A stretch of 64,000 nt of DNA, from positions 199,195,378-199,259,377 of the forward strand of contig JBOZIK010000001.1 in assembly GCA_051453625.1 (NCBI GenBank), given 5' to 3'. The position numbers and the translations under genes are program-made. Source of the DNA: Welwitschia mirabilis (lineage: Eukaryota; Gnetophyta; Gnetopsida; Welwitschiales). This document shows, one piece after another, positions 1-10,850 of the stretch. Each line of letters starts with the position of its first letter. The first letter of the stretch is position 1. Below the pieces are notes generated by a model that had not been told where the DNA came from, did no database searches, and saw nothing but the letters and a program-made list of their open reading frames with translations.

Positions 1-516
1 AACTGCGCCGGCCATGTCCTGCTGTCGAACATCTATGCCGCGGCCGGCAGGTGGGAGGATGTGGCGAGAGTGAGAGTGATGATGAGAGAAAAGGGCATCA
101 GAAAGGAGCCGGGCTGCAGTTGGATTCAAGTCCGGAATGTTGTGCATGTGTTTGTTGCAGATGATAAGTCCCATCCGCAAATCGAAGAAATTATGGGGCT
201 TCTGCGGCGACTATTGGAGCAAACGCAGAGACTGGGATATGTGCCGGATGTCAAGTTTGGGCTGCTCAATGGCACTGACGAGGAGAAGGAAGAGCAGCTC
301 TGTTATCACAGTGAAAGGCTTGCCATTGCGTTCGGCATTCTGGGTCTTCCCGGAGGCAGTCCCATCCATGTCATGAAGAATCTCCGTATGTGCGGGGATT
401 GTCACTCTGCAACGAAGTTCATCTCCAAAATTGTTGAAAGAGAAATTATTGTTAGGGACACCGTTCGTTTCCATAACTTTAAGGACGGCATCTGTTCCTG
501 CAACGATTACTGGTGA
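1..516 (+). CDS. PPR protein, DYW class (3' end only)
   Basis: Frame 1 is open from the first base to TGA at 514-516, so about 171 C-terminal residues are present and the PPR repeats lie upstream of the window. The E motif is seen in LLSNIYAAAGRWEDVARVRV, followed by the KEPGCSWI box, an E+-like stretch and a full DYW domain. The deaminase zinc signature is present: HSE at bases 307-315 and CGDC at 391-402; a second metal site is suggested by H and C-x-C just before the end. The protein ends in NDYW, one residue off the common GDYW. Known family role: sequence-specific C-to-U editing of chloroplast or mitochondrial RNA, the DYW domain being the cytidine deaminase. All key residues visible here are intact, so the gene is probably functional. 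The GTG at base 61 is only an internal Val codon, not the start. Base composition is far richer in GC than everything downstream. The target transcript cannot be told from this end. Confidence 0.95.
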   Translation, partial: NCAGHVLLSNIYAAAGRWEDVARVRVMMREKGIRKEPGCSWIQVRNVVHVFVADDKSHPQIEEIMGLLRRLLEQTQRLGYVPDVKFGLLNGTDEEKEEQLCYHSERLAIAFGILGLPGGSPIHVMKNLRMCGDCHSATKFISKIVEREIIVRDTVRFHNFKDGICSCNDYW

Positions 517-1150
517 ACGGTTCGATTAATCTCTTCGTCTGGCATTTTTGTGGTAAACGCGGAACACTCTCAATGAAGCGCACAAGAAAATCACAGCCAC
601 AATTAATCGCAATGTTTTTTGGATTGAAAGACTTTCTCCAAGAATTGTACTTATCATCACAAAGTATTGAGGATTATATGTAAATCCATTAATTTAGAGA
701 AAAATCTGATTATGCCATTAAAAAGTATTGACCATTAATGTAGACTGTTGTTACCTATGTACATGGCGGAAAAGAGAAATTGTGATAACATTGTCTTCAG
801 TTTTTAACACCCAATCTCAAATGCTAGCATATGATGCCTGTTCACGTGAAATAACATAAACACACTCATGAGAACATAGGGAAATTTACATTTAGCATAT
901 GAGCATGCTAGAGGCCTTCATATCTATAGATGGGCTAAATCATGTATACAAAATTTCTTTAAGTTTCAAGGATTTTATGCAGTAAATGTTATATTTTTAT
1001 GCACTTAAATGAGTGTGTTGGTTTCTTAAATGTAATATACTAATGTTTGCACTTCAATGTGTAATTAAGATGTCAAAATAGATACAAGCTTGCTATGTGT
1101 AGGCAACATGAGATGACTCTTTCCTGAGGCACTTCTTAGGGGAGAGGGGA
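517..1150. other. 3' flank of the PPR gene, no gene seen
   Basis: This stretch holds the presumed 3' untranslated region and flank of the PPR gene. GC content falls sharply within the first 100 bases. I find no clear AATAAA polyadenylation signal and no coding frame. The last bases run into a purine-rich tract at 1137-1150 that belongs to the LTR-like end described next. Confidence 0.5.
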
Positions 1151-1900
1151 TGTTAGACCCCAAATAGTAATTGATATTAGCATTCAAAAACATCCAAAGT
1201 AAATATTGAGTATAAGATAAAGGAACCCTTAAAAAGGCTATAAAGATAGTGCAACTTAAAAAAAAATAATGACCGAGTAAGACATCCTCATAATCATAGA
1301 TAAGTCTCTGAAAGGAAAAAAAATCTTAAGCATTCTTTGTTGTCGGATTCTCAAGTGGTAAAATCACTCACAAAATCTTTGCGTTTTCAGCTAGTTATAG
1401 GCTACTTAGGGACTAGCATGGAGGTCTAAACAGAAAGGATATGTCATGGAACAATCAGATTCTAAGGAGGCACACGTGAAACTAAGCAAGCCCTATCTAA
1501 CTAATGCTTCAATTCCAAGATGAGATAATTAACCTCTAACTAAATTTTCTTCGCTTAAGTGTTGATTTGAGAAGTAATACTTTACAAAATAATAGCCGTA
1601 AGTCTTAAATATAGAAAATAAGAGTTATTGATTCTTTAAAAGATACGATTACACCAATGGTTCCATATTAGATAAAGAATGTGGGTTCTAAAACAGTCAG
1701 TTGCAAAGGAATACATGGTATCTTGAAGGACTTAATCGATCTCTAAGAACATTATGTTTCTAATTTGAATGAAATCCTAAAAAGGATTTGAAAACCCCCA
1801 TCTAAGTGTTTTAAGTCATAAAGCAATCAACAAAGTAATGCTAGAAACTATTTTCATTATTATAGGTAGGGTAGCTGTTGCTAAATCCCTCATATAGACA
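1137..1900 (+). mobile_element. Probable LTR end with polypurine tract
   Basis: A purine tract (ggggagagggga) ends at 1150 and is followed at once by TGTTAGACCCC, the arrangement expected where a retrotransposon interior meets its 3' LTR on the plus strand. No second copy of this LTR was found in the window, so it may be a solo or truncated LTR. The right boundary is not defined; I place it where similarity to a LINE 3' end plausibly begins. No coding potential is seen. Confidence 0.4.
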
Positions 1901-3460
1901 ATTCTTCTACCTATAGGCAGACAATAAAAAAAGATACCATAAAAAGTGTTGTTTTGTTACTAAGGTGAGTAATTTCTGTATGCCTTAAGTTCTTGATATT
2001 CATCAACTCTATCAATCTAAAGTATGCCATAACCTATTACAACGATGCTTAATTCATATGTCTTTGAAAAGCATATGATAGGAATTTTTGTTTTTCAAAG
2101 ATAAAAAGGGTTGTCATCTTTCCATTAAACACGAAGTGTATAGGACATACTAGAAATAAAGTCAATAACTCAAAGGCTTTAGATGAAACTTGTTAATTAT
2201 TCAATGAAGATAAAAAGGAGATCGCACCCCTATTAAACAAAAGAGTTACAAACCAAGGTCTTAAAGAAGCAACTTAGGTGCCATTTAATGGTAACCATCC
2301 TAAAACTACTAACTATAGAAGGAATTAAAAAGATTATTTCAAATAATCTTTTTATAAATAATGTTTCATGTCATTCACAATTTTTTAGGAAAATAGATCC
2401 TTGAAAGTTGGCACTTATTAAATACATAAAAAAATTAATATGATGGATATCTTTCAGGCTTAGTCTATTTTTTGGATAGGTATCTTTAATCCTTCAAAAT
2501 CTAAGTCATACCAAAATCTTGTGAAGTTAAAACAATTAGTTAGCCACTTACTATAGAAGAAGACATCATGCAAAAAGTAGTAAAAAGGACCCAAATATTT
2601 TTTTCTTGTGTACGTAATTAAAGCCAAGTAAAAGGAATAATCGGTATGAGTAATAGAAAAAATCCTTTTACACATTACGTATTTCCTAAGCATTTGCTAA
2701 TCATTATGAGCTTTTTAGCATTTCATTTATCTACTTTGATAATCAATTTATTAATAGCATAGTTTCATAGCTTCTTAGAAATCCCTTCAAAAGAAAAGTA
2801 AATTTTAAGAATTTTTAATCAACGCCTCATCTTGAATAATTTTTCATGATTTGGAAGAAGTTATGTATAATTTTTAGAAAGAGAAAGTATTAAATACTTT
2901 TCCTAGTCTAAATTAACACTAAATGGAAAGAAACAAAGATCCATCCTAGAGAGTAGCTAATTAATTATAACTTGAAAATACTTAATCAAAAGGTAAGAGT
3001 CATCTACAAAATGCATGTTACTAAGGTGCTTTGGATTTTTACTAATATAAATAGCATAAGTAAGGTTATCTTTATCTTCAAAAATACCATGGTATGAAAA
3101 GCCTATTATTATGATAAAAAAGGGAGTAAAAGGAAATCCTTATCTTATAGATCTTTTACAAAGAAAGGTGGAACTAATATTTCCTATAGTAACAACACAA
3201 GCATTTTTATTCTTAAGTAAGTAATTTATCATATAAATGAAAACCTTCCCAAATCCTAACTTTTCCAGGTAAGATAAGATAAAGTTCTATTCAATTCTAT
3301 CATAATATTTTCAATAACCATGTTTAAGAAAAGTAATATCTTGATTAGTATCCTTTGCCCATGCTATATCTTCCCAAGTGGTCATTACATTATTAATATT
3401 TATGTTTAACAAAACCACTTTGCTTAATACAAATGATGTCAAGTAGCATAATCTTCAACC
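1900..3460 (-). pseudogene. L1-type LINE ORF2, RT core and C-terminal part
   Basis: Read on the minus strand, one frame from about 3425 down to 3130 carries reverse transcriptase motifs in order: KQSGFVK, NVMTTWEDIAWAK, a decayed form of the F-x-KAYDRIEW block (seen as YYDRIE then stop), SYLEKLGFGKVF, a G-N-I-S-S-TF block and SIR-stop-GFPFTP where the family has an R-Q-G-x-PLSP type motif. The catalytic box is seen as HFVDDSYLL near 3000. A further open stretch at 2460-2693 (77 codons) lies where the post-RT region of plant L1 elements would be. Most stops fall at expected Gln or Trp codons. The RT begins abruptly at 3460, where the 5' LTR of the nested element starts; the missing N-terminal part of RT continues at 9305. 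Nonfunctional. Confidence 0.82.
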
Positions 3461-3955
3461 TATTAACATCATGATCCCTTTTCCTTTGAAAAAAATAATA
3501 CCCCATGTTCAGTATTGTTAACATCACATGTAAATTTTTGTTTAGAGGATATAACCCTTACAGAACTAATTGTACTTAGTAATGAAGAGTTACATTTGCC
3601 ATGAAATCATCATGATAGCATTTTACCATCATTAAAAGAAAGAAAAAGGAGAAGTAAAGGGCATGCGTCTGAGTTGCACAAGTATATTGAATCCTTGATA
3701 GGATAACCTTGCGTCTTAGTAGTCTCACAAACTAGACCTTAATGGTAGTATGAATTGGTTTATCCACTCTTCAAGCCTTCTATTTGACAGAGGAAAATAT
3801 TGTTTATCAATAATGAATAAAGCATGGTATTTTGCACTAGGAAATTACTCTATATTTTTCAATTCTTTTGATGTCAATTTTGCTACTAACATTTTTATAT
3901 CATGGATTCTATTTTTACTAATGAAAATCCATTTAAAGAAATTTAGATTAGTATA
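3461..3955 (+). repeat. 5' LTR of the nested gypsy element
   Basis: It aligns along its length with 8644-9304: shared blocks include atcccttttcctttga near the start, aaactaattgtacttagt, cactcttcaagccttctatt and tactaatgaaaatccattta near the end. The terminal CA appears as TA at 3954-3955, consistent with a C to T change. About 8 bases near the start differ by an insertion relative to the 3' copy. It contains an open stretch of 68 codons (3750-3956) that is chance, being LTR sequence. Confidence 0.8.
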
Positions 3956-3957
3956 AT

Positions 3958-3969
3958 TGATATTAGAGC
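3958..3969 (+). other. Primer binding site (initiator Met tRNA type)
   Basis: The sequence tgatattagagc differs from the standard plant site TGGTATCAGAGC by two transitions (G to A, C to T). It lies two bases after the LTR end, the expected spacing. In life it would pair with the 3' end of initiator methionine tRNA to prime minus-strand DNA synthesis. Confidence 0.8.
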
Positions 3970-4189
3970 AAAAGATCCATAAAAGGAAATAAAGATTTTT
4001 TAAAGCAAAAAGAAAATATCATTTTATTAACGGAGAAACTATAAAAAGATAATATAAACAAGGATAGTACAAGTAAGTAGGAAGGAATATAGTCCGTAAT
4101 CAGAAAGGACCAACAACATAGTGAAAGGAGTTAACTCCAAAAAATATTACATCAAAAAAATATCAAGGATCAAAAAATATTACATCATG

Positions 4190-6830
4190 ACTCAAAGAAT
4201 CAAATAAGTTGGTTTACATTATAAGGGAATGTCAAGGTTCTGATTAAGTAGTTCATATGGTTTATAAAGACTAACATATATCTCATCATGGCTCGATGGA
4301 TTAAACAAGACAATTTTCATTATAAGGAAATGCCAAGATTCTAAGTAGCCTATATGGCCCATAGAAACTAAAAGATGTCACATCATGGCTTAATAAATTA
4401 AATATTGTAGTTTTCATTATAATGAAGTGTCAAGGTTCTAACTAAGTAGTCCATATAACCCACAAAAATCAACAAATATCACATCATGACTTGACAAATT
4501 AAATAGATAGTTTTTTATTGACAAAGAATAGAATTTTCATTACCATGAGAGAGATTAAAGTACAGACACCATATGATACCTTAAAATCCTAAAGAAGGAG
4601 ACCTAGAAAAAATCATTTTGATTTAAAATCTTGGGCTTATTATCAGCCTCATCCCGACATAATTTGCAAGAGACTAACTATGGTTGCTAACCTGAATATG
4701 GATTCTTAATTAAGCTAATGGATGAATTCTAAATTGCTTATATAGCATCAAAGAGGTAAGGAAGTGATCCCATTCCTCAGACAATAGGAGTTTGATTCTT
4801 TTAACTTTAAGATTGAAAAATGTCATCAAGAGCAATAGGATACTAAACAATAGGGTAGCTGAAGCGCTAGATCTGCTTTGGAGGTTTTTCTACTACCATT
4901 GATGATATGTTCTCCTAGTCTAATTAGGAGAACGAATGAGCCTTCTAGATCTGATACTTAGCAGATAGTTTTCATTATAAGGAAGCATTAAGATTTTAAA
5001 TAAGTAATCCATATGACCCATAGAGGTTAATATATGTTACATCATAGCTCAACAGAATAAATAAGATAGTTTTCATTATAATAAGGCACTAAGGTTTTAA
5101 CTAAGTAATCCATATGACCCATTGATACCAACAAATGTAACATCATGGGTCGATGGATCAAATAAGGTAGTTTTCATTATAAGGAGATTTTTAAGATTTT
5201 AATTAAGTAACTCATGTGGCTCACAAAGATTAATAGATGTGACATCATGGATCAAAACACCAAATAAGGTAGTTTTCATTATAAGAGAGTGCTAAGATTT
5301 TGACTAAGTAATCAATTTGACCCATAGAGATCAACAAAGATCACATAATGGATCGATGGATCAAATAAGATAGTTTTATTATAATGGGATGTTTAGATTT
5401 TGAATAAGTAGCCCACATGTTTCACAAAGATTAACAAATGTCATATAATGGCTTAATGGACCAAATAAGATAGTTTTAATTATAGGGAAATATCAAGATT
5501 CTGACTAGGTAGTCCATATGTCCCATAGAAATTAATAGATGTTGAGTTATGGCTCGATAAACCAAATAAGAGAATTTTTATTATTAATAAGTATCAAGGT
5601 TCTAACTAAGTAACTCACATAACTTATAGACATCCATAAATGCCACCTCATCACTCTACAAATTAAATGAAGAAGTTTCAAATATATGAAGGCACTAGGA
5701 TTCTGACTAGGTAGTCCACATAACTCATAGATGTCACATCACTATTATATAAATCAAATGATGTATTTTCAAACATAAGGAGGCATAAGGACTTTGACTA
5801 GTATGAACCCCAAAAACTTATAAATTCCACATCATTATTTGATAGATTAAATGAAGTAGATTCAAATATAAGGGAAAATTAGGGTTTTTACTAGGTAGTC
5901 CACATAACCCATAGATGTATCATCATTTTACAAATCAGATGAAGTAGTTTCACATATAAGGGGCCACCAAGGTTTCAACGAGGTAGTCCACATGGCCTAA
6001 AGATGCCACCTCATCACTCTATAGATAAAATGAAGTAGTTTCAAACACAATGGAGGCATCAAAGTTATAATTGTCTAGCTTATATGATCCATGAATGTTA
6101 CCTTACCATTCTATAGATTAAGTGAAGTAGTTTTAAACATAAAGAAGTATTAGGGTTTTGACTAGATAGTTGATATGGCCTAGAAAATCCTACAAATACC
6201 ACATCATCATTTGTGATATCAAATGAAGTAGCTTAGAGTATAAGAGGATGTTAGGGTTTTGACTAGGTAACCCACGTGATCCATAAATGCCACATCATTA
6301 CTTTATAATAAAGCAGTTTCAAATATAATAATATGTGAGGGTTCTAACTAGATAGTTCATATGGCTCACAAAACTCCGTAGATGTAACATCATCATTTGA
6401 TGGCTTAAATTGAGGAGTTTCAAACATAAAGGGATGCCAAGGTTCTAACCAAGAATCACACATGACTTACAAATGCCACCTCATAATTCTAGAGATCAAA
6501 TGAAGCAGTTTCAAATATAAGAAGATGTAATGGTTTTGACTAAGTAGTTCATATGATCCAAAAAATCCCACAGATTCCAGATCACTATTTAACAGATCAA
6601 ATTAAGTAGTTTCAAATATAAGGGGATACTAAAATTCTTACTTGGTAGTGCACATAACCCACAAACATCCACATATGCTAATTATTATCCAATGAATGAA
6701 TTAAAGTAGTTTCAAATATTAGGGGGTGTCAGGGTTCTAATAAGACATCTCATATGGGTCACAAAGATACATAAAATCCACATCATTACTTCAAGAATGA
6801 AATAAATCATTTTTCAACTTAAGAGCATGT
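4190..6830 (+). repeat. Diverged tandem array, about 24 units of 85-102 bp
   Basis: Each unit reads roughly: catcat plus a short variable block, a conserved tttcattataagg or tttcaaatataagg, a caagg/agggttctgacta block, then ggtagtccatatgaccca. Landmarks fall near 4214, 4315, 4411, 4511, 4968, 5070, 5172, 5273, 5373, 5473, 5574, 5674, 5766, 5861, 5947, 6038, 6129, 6230, 6315, 6417, 6508, 6609, 6709 and 6810. Two subfamilies follow one another: units up to about 5620 carry tttcattataagg and are about 100 bp; later ones carry tttcaaatataagg and are about 94 bp on average. The array is broken at 4520-4960 by unrelated DNA. It lies between the primer site and the integrase of the LTR element. No frame is kept through the units, so they are unlikely to encode protein. 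Confidence 0.85.
4520..4960. other. Unrelated insert inside the tandem array
   Basis: About 440 bases here lack the repeat unit. They hold no recognisable coding frame. A perfect inverted repeat with 9-bp arms (gttctccta and taggagaac, 7-base loop) is at 4909-4933 close to its right end, next to two ctagatctg copies near 4868 and 4945. It may be a small insertion or a remnant of the original interior. Confidence 0.45.
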
Positions 6831-7454
6831 CATTGTATCAACAACATAGCTATATCAACATTAGTAGGATCCACAAAACAAAATCATGCTAAAAATGATA
6901 AGTATTTGTAATTATAAGGTGAATTACTTTCACAACTAAAATAATAACTATTGTAATTTTTACAAGTTCCAATACTGATATACTAATAAAAGTTGTAATT
7001 ATAAAAAGGCTAAGTGACAAGTAAAGAGCAAATGGCATGGAGATAATACATACATCAACAAGTTATAAAGGATCATGTGAACACTCACATTAATGATTTA
7101 GACCAAAGACTCGATGAAATTCACATTTGGTTTAAAACTAACCATGTCAAGTAGAAGCTTCATATAAATAAGTAAATGATAATTTGGACACTAGATGAGG
7201 TATTGATGTGGAATAGAACATTTGCATTTCACAAGGATCATGCAATCAATAGCTCCTACGACAAGCTCATGAAGTTTCATATGCAAGGCCTCTTAAATTG
7301 TAAAAATTTATACCAAATTTGGATGATAATATTATTAGCCAAGAACGAAAAGCCAAAAAAAGAAGTTCATTAAAGGGTTCTCAATTCATTAAAAGATTAA
7401 GAATATTAAANNNNNNNNNNTCTTTAGAAGTACCATAATGAAAATAAGAAAAGA
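6831..7454 (+). other. Unassigned interior of the LTR element
   Basis: This lies between the repeat array and the integrase remnant and includes a 10-N gap at 7411-7420. A 65-codon open stretch at 7176-7373 is preceded in frame by coding-like sequence, but I do not recognise it; by position it could be the end of RNase H or the zinc-binding N-terminus of integrase, yet no H-H-C-C pattern is visible. Confidence 0.35.
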
Positions 7455-8520
7455 TTATAATGGAATTAGTTACAAAATTACCTAAAACAATTAGACAATA
7501 TGATGTAATATTTATATGTGTTGACAAGTTATAAAGATAGCTTACCTCATGTTAACTAAGGCTATGATAATAGTAAAAAAAAATTATAGGAAAATTCACA
7601 AAAGAAATATTAAAATCACAAGGCATCTCAAAAATTATTATTTCTTTCCATGACCTAAAATTGTATTCACTGTTTGGTAGGAATTATTCAAGTAGTTGGG
7701 AATACAAGTATTATTTAGCATTGCCTTTCATCCTAAGAATTATGGATAAACTAAATGGATAAGCTATATATTAAAATACATATTGAGGAGTTACGTCACA
7801 AGCAAACCCACTACATGGAAAGATTACCTCCATTTGGTATGATTTGCTTATAATTAGGGATGTCAATCCTTCATTGAATGCACTCCCTTTGAAGCTATGT
7901 ATGGTAATAAATTTTTATTCCTAATCAATTGGATAGATCTTATTTAGAGAGAAAGAGAGCAATAATAAGAAATATAGAATATGGAAAACATCATCAGAAT
8001 AATCCATAGGAAACTACACGATGCTAACGATAGATATTAAAAGTGCTTCAATAAAAAACAATGCTATCAAATATTTCAAGTTAGTGATTAAGTTTTATTA
8101 AGGATTAAGTCAAAAATAACATTTCTAAAGTTGCAAAAATAGGGTAGGCTAGTCCCTTAATTTTTTGAATCCTTTTTTATTATAAAAAGATTAATGAATT
8201 AACTTATAAGATTAACCTTTCTATTAAATAATCTCGAGTACATCTTGTCTTTCATGTTATCATGCTCAAATCATATTACTTAGGAAATGTTGATAGATAT
8301 TTAATTAATTTGAAATACATTTTGGTAAGATGAAATCTCACCTTCACTGTTAAACCAATTAGAATTAAAGATAGGAGAGAAAATAAATTAAGAGAATAAT
8401 TCATCAAAAAAGTATGAATTGAATGATCTTATTGTAACTAGCATAGTTGGGAAAATGAAACATTTACATGACAAAATTATTGAAAAATATTTGTTAATGA
8501 AGATAAATATTAAATTACTT
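7455..8520 (+). pseudogene. Ty3/gypsy integrase with decayed C-terminal region
   Basis: Integrase inserts the DNA copy into the genome. From about 7460 one frame reads KLPKTIRQYDVIFICVDKL, the start of the catalytic core. After a shift, a frame from about 7676 to 7930 reads FHPKNYG, then SYVTSKPTTWKDYLHLV, FAYN, and CTPFEAMYG, all standard blocks of gypsy integrase. Stops replace expected Gln codons at several points. Beyond 8040 weaker similarity to the C-terminal beta-barrel region is seen (VLLRIKSK, GRLVP-type block near 8150, a HVSML-type block seen as FMLSC near 8255). The second catalytic Asp region (SDRD in the family) has decayed to SFHD. A chromodomain may be present up to 8520 but cannot be confirmed. 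Confidence 0.8.
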
Positions 8521-8629
8521 TTTCCATATTGTCGTGGAACATGATGAACAAAAAGGATATGAAGAAGGATAAGTAAGCATACAAGAAAATTCTCCTAAAG
8601 AATAGAAGTTGAAGGACAAACATCAATCT

Positions 8630-8643
8630 TAAGAGGGAGAACC
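8630..8643 (+). other. Polypurine tract of the nested element
   Basis: The tract aagagggagaa directly precedes the 3' LTR start (tattacaatccc at 8644). It is where plus-strand DNA synthesis would be primed. The LTR start TA in place of TG again fits a G to A change. Confidence 0.65.
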
Positions 8644-9304
8644 TATTACAATCCCTTTTCCTTTGAATAAAAAAATACTCCATGTTTATTGCTATTAACA
8701 TTATCTATTATGTTTGTTATAAATGNNNNNNNNNNNNNNNNNNNNNNNNNNNNNNNNNNNNNNNNNNNNNNNNNNNNNNNNNNNNNNNNNNNNNNNNNNN
8801 NNNNNNNNNNNNNNNNNNNNNNNNNAAATACTCCACATTTATTGCTATTAACATTATCTATTATGTTCGTTATAAATGTAAATTTCTATCCAATAAGTAT
8901 GATACTTGTAAAACTAATTGTACTTAGTTATGAAGAGTCACATGTTTTTATGAAGCATTATGATAACCTTTAATCATCTTTAAAACAAGGGCAAGGGAGG
9001 AGTGAAGGATGTACATGTGAGTTACATAAGTATACTATATCCTTAACAAGTTGGCCTAATCCTCTAATGATCCCAAAAATTGAACCTTGAAGGTAGTATG
9101 ACTTGGCCATTCTACTCTTCAAGCCTTTTGTTTGACATGGGAAGGTGTCATTTTATTAATGATGAATAAATCATGATTTTATTTCCTAGAGAATTACTAT
9201 GTATTTTTCAATTATTTTGATGTCCATTCCACTATAAACATTTTTATATAGTATATTCCATTTTTACTAATGAAAATCCATTTAAAGGAATTTACATTAT
9301 TACA
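8644..9304 (+). repeat. 3' LTR of the nested gypsy element
   Basis: It matches the 5' LTR at 3461-3955 from the atcccttttcctttg block to the end ttaca (9300-9304). It is longer on paper because a 100-N gap at 8726-8825 is flanked by a 53-base direct repeat (8673-8725 and 8826-8878), probably an overlap that was not merged. After correcting for this its length is close to that of the 5' LTR. Confidence 0.8.
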
Positions 9305-10850
9305 ATTAATTATCTTATACAAATTTAGCTAAATATTTCAATAAAATTTTATAAGATACATTGAGTAAAGTAATTAGTCCTCAATTAGAAATTAAATGTA
9401 CATCATTTAATTTTTCCAAAAGATAAATGATATCCTAATTAAGATTTGGATCTAAGATATGTTCACATAAGGATTTCTGAACTATGCTAAAGTAGTATTT
9501 CCCATTAATACCTTAATTGTTTTTATAAAGTATATAGAAAAATCATACATTCTTAGAGCCTTAACATTAAACATATTAAAAAAAGATTCTTTTAACTTAT
9601 CCTTTATAATGTCTTTCTCCAAAATTTAATGATGAACTTCTAAAACATTCTAGAAAATGAAGTTAGCCTTTTTTTTTCAAGAGATGTTAATGAAAAACAT
9701 CTAATTTGAAGAACTTAATAAAATTCATCATAAAATAGCTAAGAATGACTTGAGTAGCATAAGATAATATTCCATCAAATTCAGGCTTGTCTAATTAAGA
9801 AAAAGTTAAACCTCTCTTAAATAGCTTAAAAATCCTTTATAATTAACATCTTGAATGTTAATATAATAAATTCTTCTCTTAATAATAACACTTTTAGAAA
9901 AATAAAATTCTTAGAAATTTTAAAAATCTTAACTTATCAAAACTACTTATAAATAGGATGATTAAAAGAATCTTATTCTATAGCAATAAATTCTAATAAG
10001 ACATGTTGTTAAGTGTTTCAATATCTTTATTTTCCTTTACTAGCCATTTATTTACCAACATGCTAGAATGATTTTATATATAATAAATTACAAGGATCCA
10101 CTACATAATCCATCTAGTATTACCACTTGAATAAGGCTTTTTGTTCCATTATAAATAAAAAATATTTTTATTTAATTTAGAATTATATGGATTTTCATGT
10201 ACTATAAAGATAGAAGAATGATTTTACTTAGCTAAATGCATAAATTTAATTTAAGCCATTATTATAGACTTTAACAAAAGCATTTTGATCTCAAAAAGAA
10301 ATAGAAGAAAAATAAGATCTTTTAGGAAATTAATAAATACAATCATATCCTAATCAAAAATTTCAATAAGTACATAAATCTCCTTGAGAAGAAGGTTGAC
10401 ATCATTAAAGGTAATAAGATAAAAAGAAGATTGAGAACTTTTTTGGAGAAATCCATATGAAAAAAAGATCCTCAAATCTTATCATAGAATTTTTTTTCAA
10501 ATCATATTTCTAGTAAAGATTTAAGAAACATTTAGAATAAAGGAGATTAAATATAATCACAAAATTTTAAAAACTTCATGTGGAGAAGAAAGAAAAATCA
10601 AGCTACATTTTTTATAGGAATCATAAACATTTTGAACTTCTTTAGAGTGTCAATGTAAGTGAATAGTGATAAAGAATTACTTTTTAGTTATAAATGTTTT
10701 CTAATAAATGTAATACTATTTTTAATAATAACTTCCCAACAAAAGTTATTTCTTTTCAAGATATTTTAGCTTCTTATGGTAAGATAAAATTATAAGATAG
10801 GTGATGATATTGAATGAAATCCCTATCTCTCCTTCTTCAAAGACTCTCTA
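9305..10850 (-). pseudogene. L1-type LINE, endonuclease and RT start
   Basis: On the minus strand, one frame from about 9480 down to 9305 reads DIIYLLEKLNDVHLISN, a stop, GLITLLNVSYKIL and KYLAKF, which is the conserved start of the L1 reverse transcriptase; the stop and GL stand where the family has WRP. It ends at 9304, the outer edge of the 3' LTR, and the next RT block (KQSGFVK) is found at 3440, so the two halves join across the nested element. Further up, LITFNDVNLL near 10390 fits the G-DFN-x-V motif of the apurinic-type endonuclease with one change, and PEFDGILSY near 9765 fits the family's PGPDG block. The 5' limit is uncertain. Confidence 0.72.

Larger units (their letters stand above)
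3461..9304 (+). mobile_element. Ty3/gypsy LTR retrotransposon nested in a LINE
   Basis: This is a nearly complete but coding-degenerate plus-strand LTR element. It has a 5' LTR (3461-3955), a primer binding site (3958-3969), a long tandem-repeat interior (about 4190-6830), a pol remnant limited to integrase (about 7455-8520), a polypurine tract and a 3' LTR (8644-9304). Gag, protease and RT are not recognisable, so the element was probably non-autonomous or lost them. It sits inside the RT domain of an L1-type LINE whose two halves flank it. A clean 5-bp target duplication directly next to the LTRs is not visible; ATCTT occurs a few bases outside both ends and could be a blurred one. Confidence 0.8.

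Noticed and set aside
211-474. Open frames on other strands or frames within the PPR gene (211-474 minus, 137-376 plus)
   Set aside because: They overlap the clearly real DYW frame and are shadows of it.
61-516. A start codon at base 61 (GTG) for the PPR gene
   Set aside because: The same frame is open to base 1 and encodes standard E-motif sequence upstream of this codon, so GTG is an internal valine and the gene starts outside the window.
3750-3956. A 68-codon gene
   Set aside because: It lies wholly in the 5' LTR, and the matching part of the 3' LTR does not keep the frame.
4190-6830. A CRISPR-like array
   Set aside because: Units are contiguous, diverged and about 100 bp with no unique spacers, and the genome is a plant.
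8682-8973. Frames around 8682-8973
   Set aside because: They span a gap within the 3' LTR and reflect a duplicated gap flank.
3456-9311. A clear target site duplication for the nested LTR element
   Set aside because: The five bases directly outside the LTRs do not match; ATCTT on both sides is a few bases away from the ends, so it is only a possibility.
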